64,000 nucleotides of DNA from positions 1 to 64,000 of the forward strand of contig NZ_JAUSTK010000018.1 of the NCBI RefSeq assembly GCF_030812855.1. The letters run 5' to 3'. Both the position numbers and the translations under genes were made by a program. The notes beneath the pieces are model-generated. The model made no database searches. It was not told where the DNA came from and was given only the letters and a program-made list of their open reading frames with translations. This stretch comes from Paenibacillus wynnii (lineage in GTDB: Bacteria; Bacillota; Bacilli; Paenibacillales; Paenibacillaceae). Positions 62,752 through 64,000 of this stretch are shown in pieces (position 1 is the first letter of the stretch; every line of letters starts with the position of its first letter).

Positions 62752-63855
62752 ATGTTACGCGAATATCAGGAAGGTTTGCTGTTATCAGCAAGATCGTTTC
62801 AATCCGGCCTCATAAATACTACATATGAGAACGTTCTGGAGAACTTGGATAGTGGAATTATGCTTTTTGATGAAGACGGAATTCTCAGCTTTATTAACAG
62901 TCAGATGTATACCATTCTGGAAATGAAGCGCCATGCTCTTGTAGGGTGTACTATCCTCAGTATGTTAACTCATGTTCAATTAAGCCGCGCCAAGAAAAGA
63001 AGAGTACTAAATATTTATCGGGAAACGATATACAAAGGGAAATCGGCATGCGAGTTTGTAGATGAATTTGGCCGTTATTGGCGGGTATCCGTGACCTACG
63101 GAGAAAAGATGAATGGGCAATATTTGTTTGTTATTAAGGAAATCTCTGATTACAAACGTATTGAACAAACGGCTTATCAGAATGATAACCTGGCTATGCT
63201 CGGAAAACTGTCTGCTTCCATTGCCCATGAGATCCGTAATCCATTGACATCCATTCGCGGTTTTATCCAATTACTTCGACCCCATCTCACCCAACTGGGA
63301 AAAGAAGAGTATGCCAAGATTATTCTGGCAGAAATTGACCGTGCGAATGATATTATTCATGAGTTCCTAGCATCTTCCAAGCCCTCAGTTCCACAAGTTG
63401 GAATCATTCCAGTTTCCCTTCTGCTAAGGGAAGTCGTATTGCTAACCGAGAGTGAAGCCTTGATGAAGGGCTGCGAGATTCACCTGCATCCTTTCTCCGA
63501 AGATTTAAGTATATCGGTGGATGTTAAGCAGATGAAGCAGGTTGTTATTAACATTATTAGAAATGCTATGGAAGCGATAACAGAACGGGATGATGATTAT
63601 ACCGGTAAGATAGAAATCGGAGCACGGCGTGAAGGGGCAGAGGTACGCATTTATATTTCTGATAATGGTAAAGGAATGGATATTTGTACCCTGGACCGCT
63701 TATTCAATCCTTTTTTTACGACTAAGAAAAATGGGACGGGACTGGGTCTGTCAGTCAGTGATAAAATCATCAAGAATCATGGGGGATGTATTTCAGTCAG
63801 CAGTAAGGTCAATGAAGGTACCAGCTTTACAATCTCACTTCCTCTTATTCAATAA
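62752..63855 (+). CDS. Soluble PAS-domain sensor histidine kinase (sporulation-kinase type)
   Basis: 367 residues, no membrane helix. A PAS domain (about 20-135: LENLDSGIMLFDEDGILSFI) is followed by HisKA with phospho-acceptor His159 (SIAHEIRNPLTSIRGFIQLL) and HATPase: N box NIIRNAMEAI, G1 ISDNGKGMD, F box NPFFTTKKNGTG, G2 GLGLSVSDKII. The HEIRNPLTSIRGF form is shared with Bacillus phosphorelay kinases (KinA-E), so a role in Spo0F input is plausible, not shown. No response regulator gene is adjacent. AAGGGGG is 12 bases before the ATG. Confidence 0.88.
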   Translation: MLREYQEGLLLSARSFQSGLINTTYENVLENLDSGIMLFDEDGILSFINSQMYTILEMKRHALVGCTILSMLTHVQLSRAKKRRVLNIYRETIYKGKSACEFVDEFGRYWRVSVTYGEKMNGQYLFVIKEISDYKRIEQTAYQNDNLAMLGKLSASIAHEIRNPLTSIRGFIQLLRPHLTQLGKEEYAKIILAEIDRANDIIHEFLASSKPSVPQVGIIPVSLLLREVVLLTESEALMKGCEIHLHPFSEDLSISVDVKQMKQVVINIIRNAMEAITERDDDYTGKIEIGARREGAEVRIYISDNGKGMDICTLDRLFNPFFTTKKNGTGLGLSVSDKIIKNHGGCISVSSKVNEGTSFTISLPLIQ

Positions 63856-63878
63856 ACACTATACAAGGGTTGCAGCAT

Positions 63879-63923
63879 AGGCTGATCTCAACGGTTCTAC
63901 ACATGCCGAAGGAGATCAGCCTT
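63879..63923 (+). terminator. Hairpin after the histidine kinase gene
   Basis: AGGCTGATCTC pairs with GAGATCAGCCT. The following TTATTATGTT is only weakly T-rich, so this is a probable rather than certain terminator. Confidence 0.6.
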
Positions 63924-63968
63924 ATTATGTTACAATGCATAAGATATATAAAAGGTGGTGGAGTAACT

Positions 63969-64000
63969 ATGATTATTGGATGGAGCAGCGGAGTTTCGCT
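63969..64000 (+). CDS. Start of an unidentified gene (cut by the right edge)
   Basis: An ATG at 63969 follows GGTGGTGGAG and opens MIIGWSSGVS up to the window end. Too short for a function; the SD and the open frame are the only support. Confidence 0.4.
   Translation, partial: MIIGWSSGVS

Overview
The window looks like a chromosomal segment of a low-to-middle GC, spore-forming Firmicute, most likely Paenibacillus or a close relative. The evidence is strong purine-rich ribosome binding sites, an infC-rpmI-rplT operon behind an L20-type leader, a T-box in front of ilvB, a remnant of a GerA-type germination operon, a PerR box, S-layer homology domains, and families of short interspersed palindromic repeats. 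No rRNA, tRNA, CRISPR array or prophage was seen.

Layout. 0-1 kb: the 5' part of an RNA-guided nuclease gene of the IscB family on the minus strand, with its probable omega RNA upstream; it runs off the left edge. 1-8.8 kb: a GT4 glycosyltransferase, an MFS carrier, a DsbA/FrnE-type oxidoreductase, an oleate hydratase, a TetR-like regulator and two small unknown genes. Two repeat families sit in the gaps. 8.8-24.3 kb: a fructan-type sugar island. It holds a decayed PfkB kinase, a ribose-type ABC transporter (binding lipoprotein, double ATPase, permease), two LacI regulators plus a third decayed one, a chemoreceptor, an 81-residue protein, and a 1969-residue surface GH32 enzyme with six N-terminal repeats and C-terminal SLH domains. 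Palindromes built on TAATCGATTA occur in front of three of its transcription units and suggest one LacI-controlled regulon with CcpA input. 24.3-31.6 kb: an RluA-type pseudouridine synthase, a collapsed germination operon, RecQ, a B12-binding radical SAM protein and a GNAT-nucleotidyltransferase fusion.

31.6-42.9 kb: repeat-rich gaps, a methyltransferase, a type I toxin-antitoxin pair (27-residue holin-like toxin with a convergent antisense RNA), a lipase-like hydrolase, ManA, MnmM (YtqB), a YtqA-like radical SAM protein, TrmB, a PAP2 phosphatase, a GT2 glycosyltransferase, the translation operon infC-rpmI-rplT, and an acyl-CoA thioesterase. infC appears to start with AUC. 43-48 kb: a nucleoside ABC transporter (NupNOPQ type) with an internal terminator after the binding protein gene. 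48-49 kb: a Gly/Tyr-tailed small protein and a GNAT protein.

49-61 kb: branched-chain amino acid synthesis, T-box-ilvB-ilvH-ilvC-leuA, then an ECF sigma/anti-sigma/membrane/DUF4097 envelope-stress-like operon, an aldo-keto reductase and a secreted protein, and only then leuB; leuC and leuD are not here. 61-64 kb: a 2-Cys peroxiredoxin behind a perfect PerR box, a Cys-motif protein, a soluble PAS histidine kinase, and the first codons of one further gene.

The most unusual items are the IscB/omega RNA locus, the toxin-antitoxin pair, the chemoreceptor with a substituted signalling tip inside the sugar island, the six-repeat SLH-anchored GH32 enzyme with its operators, the GerXA-GerXC deletion fusion, and four repeat families.
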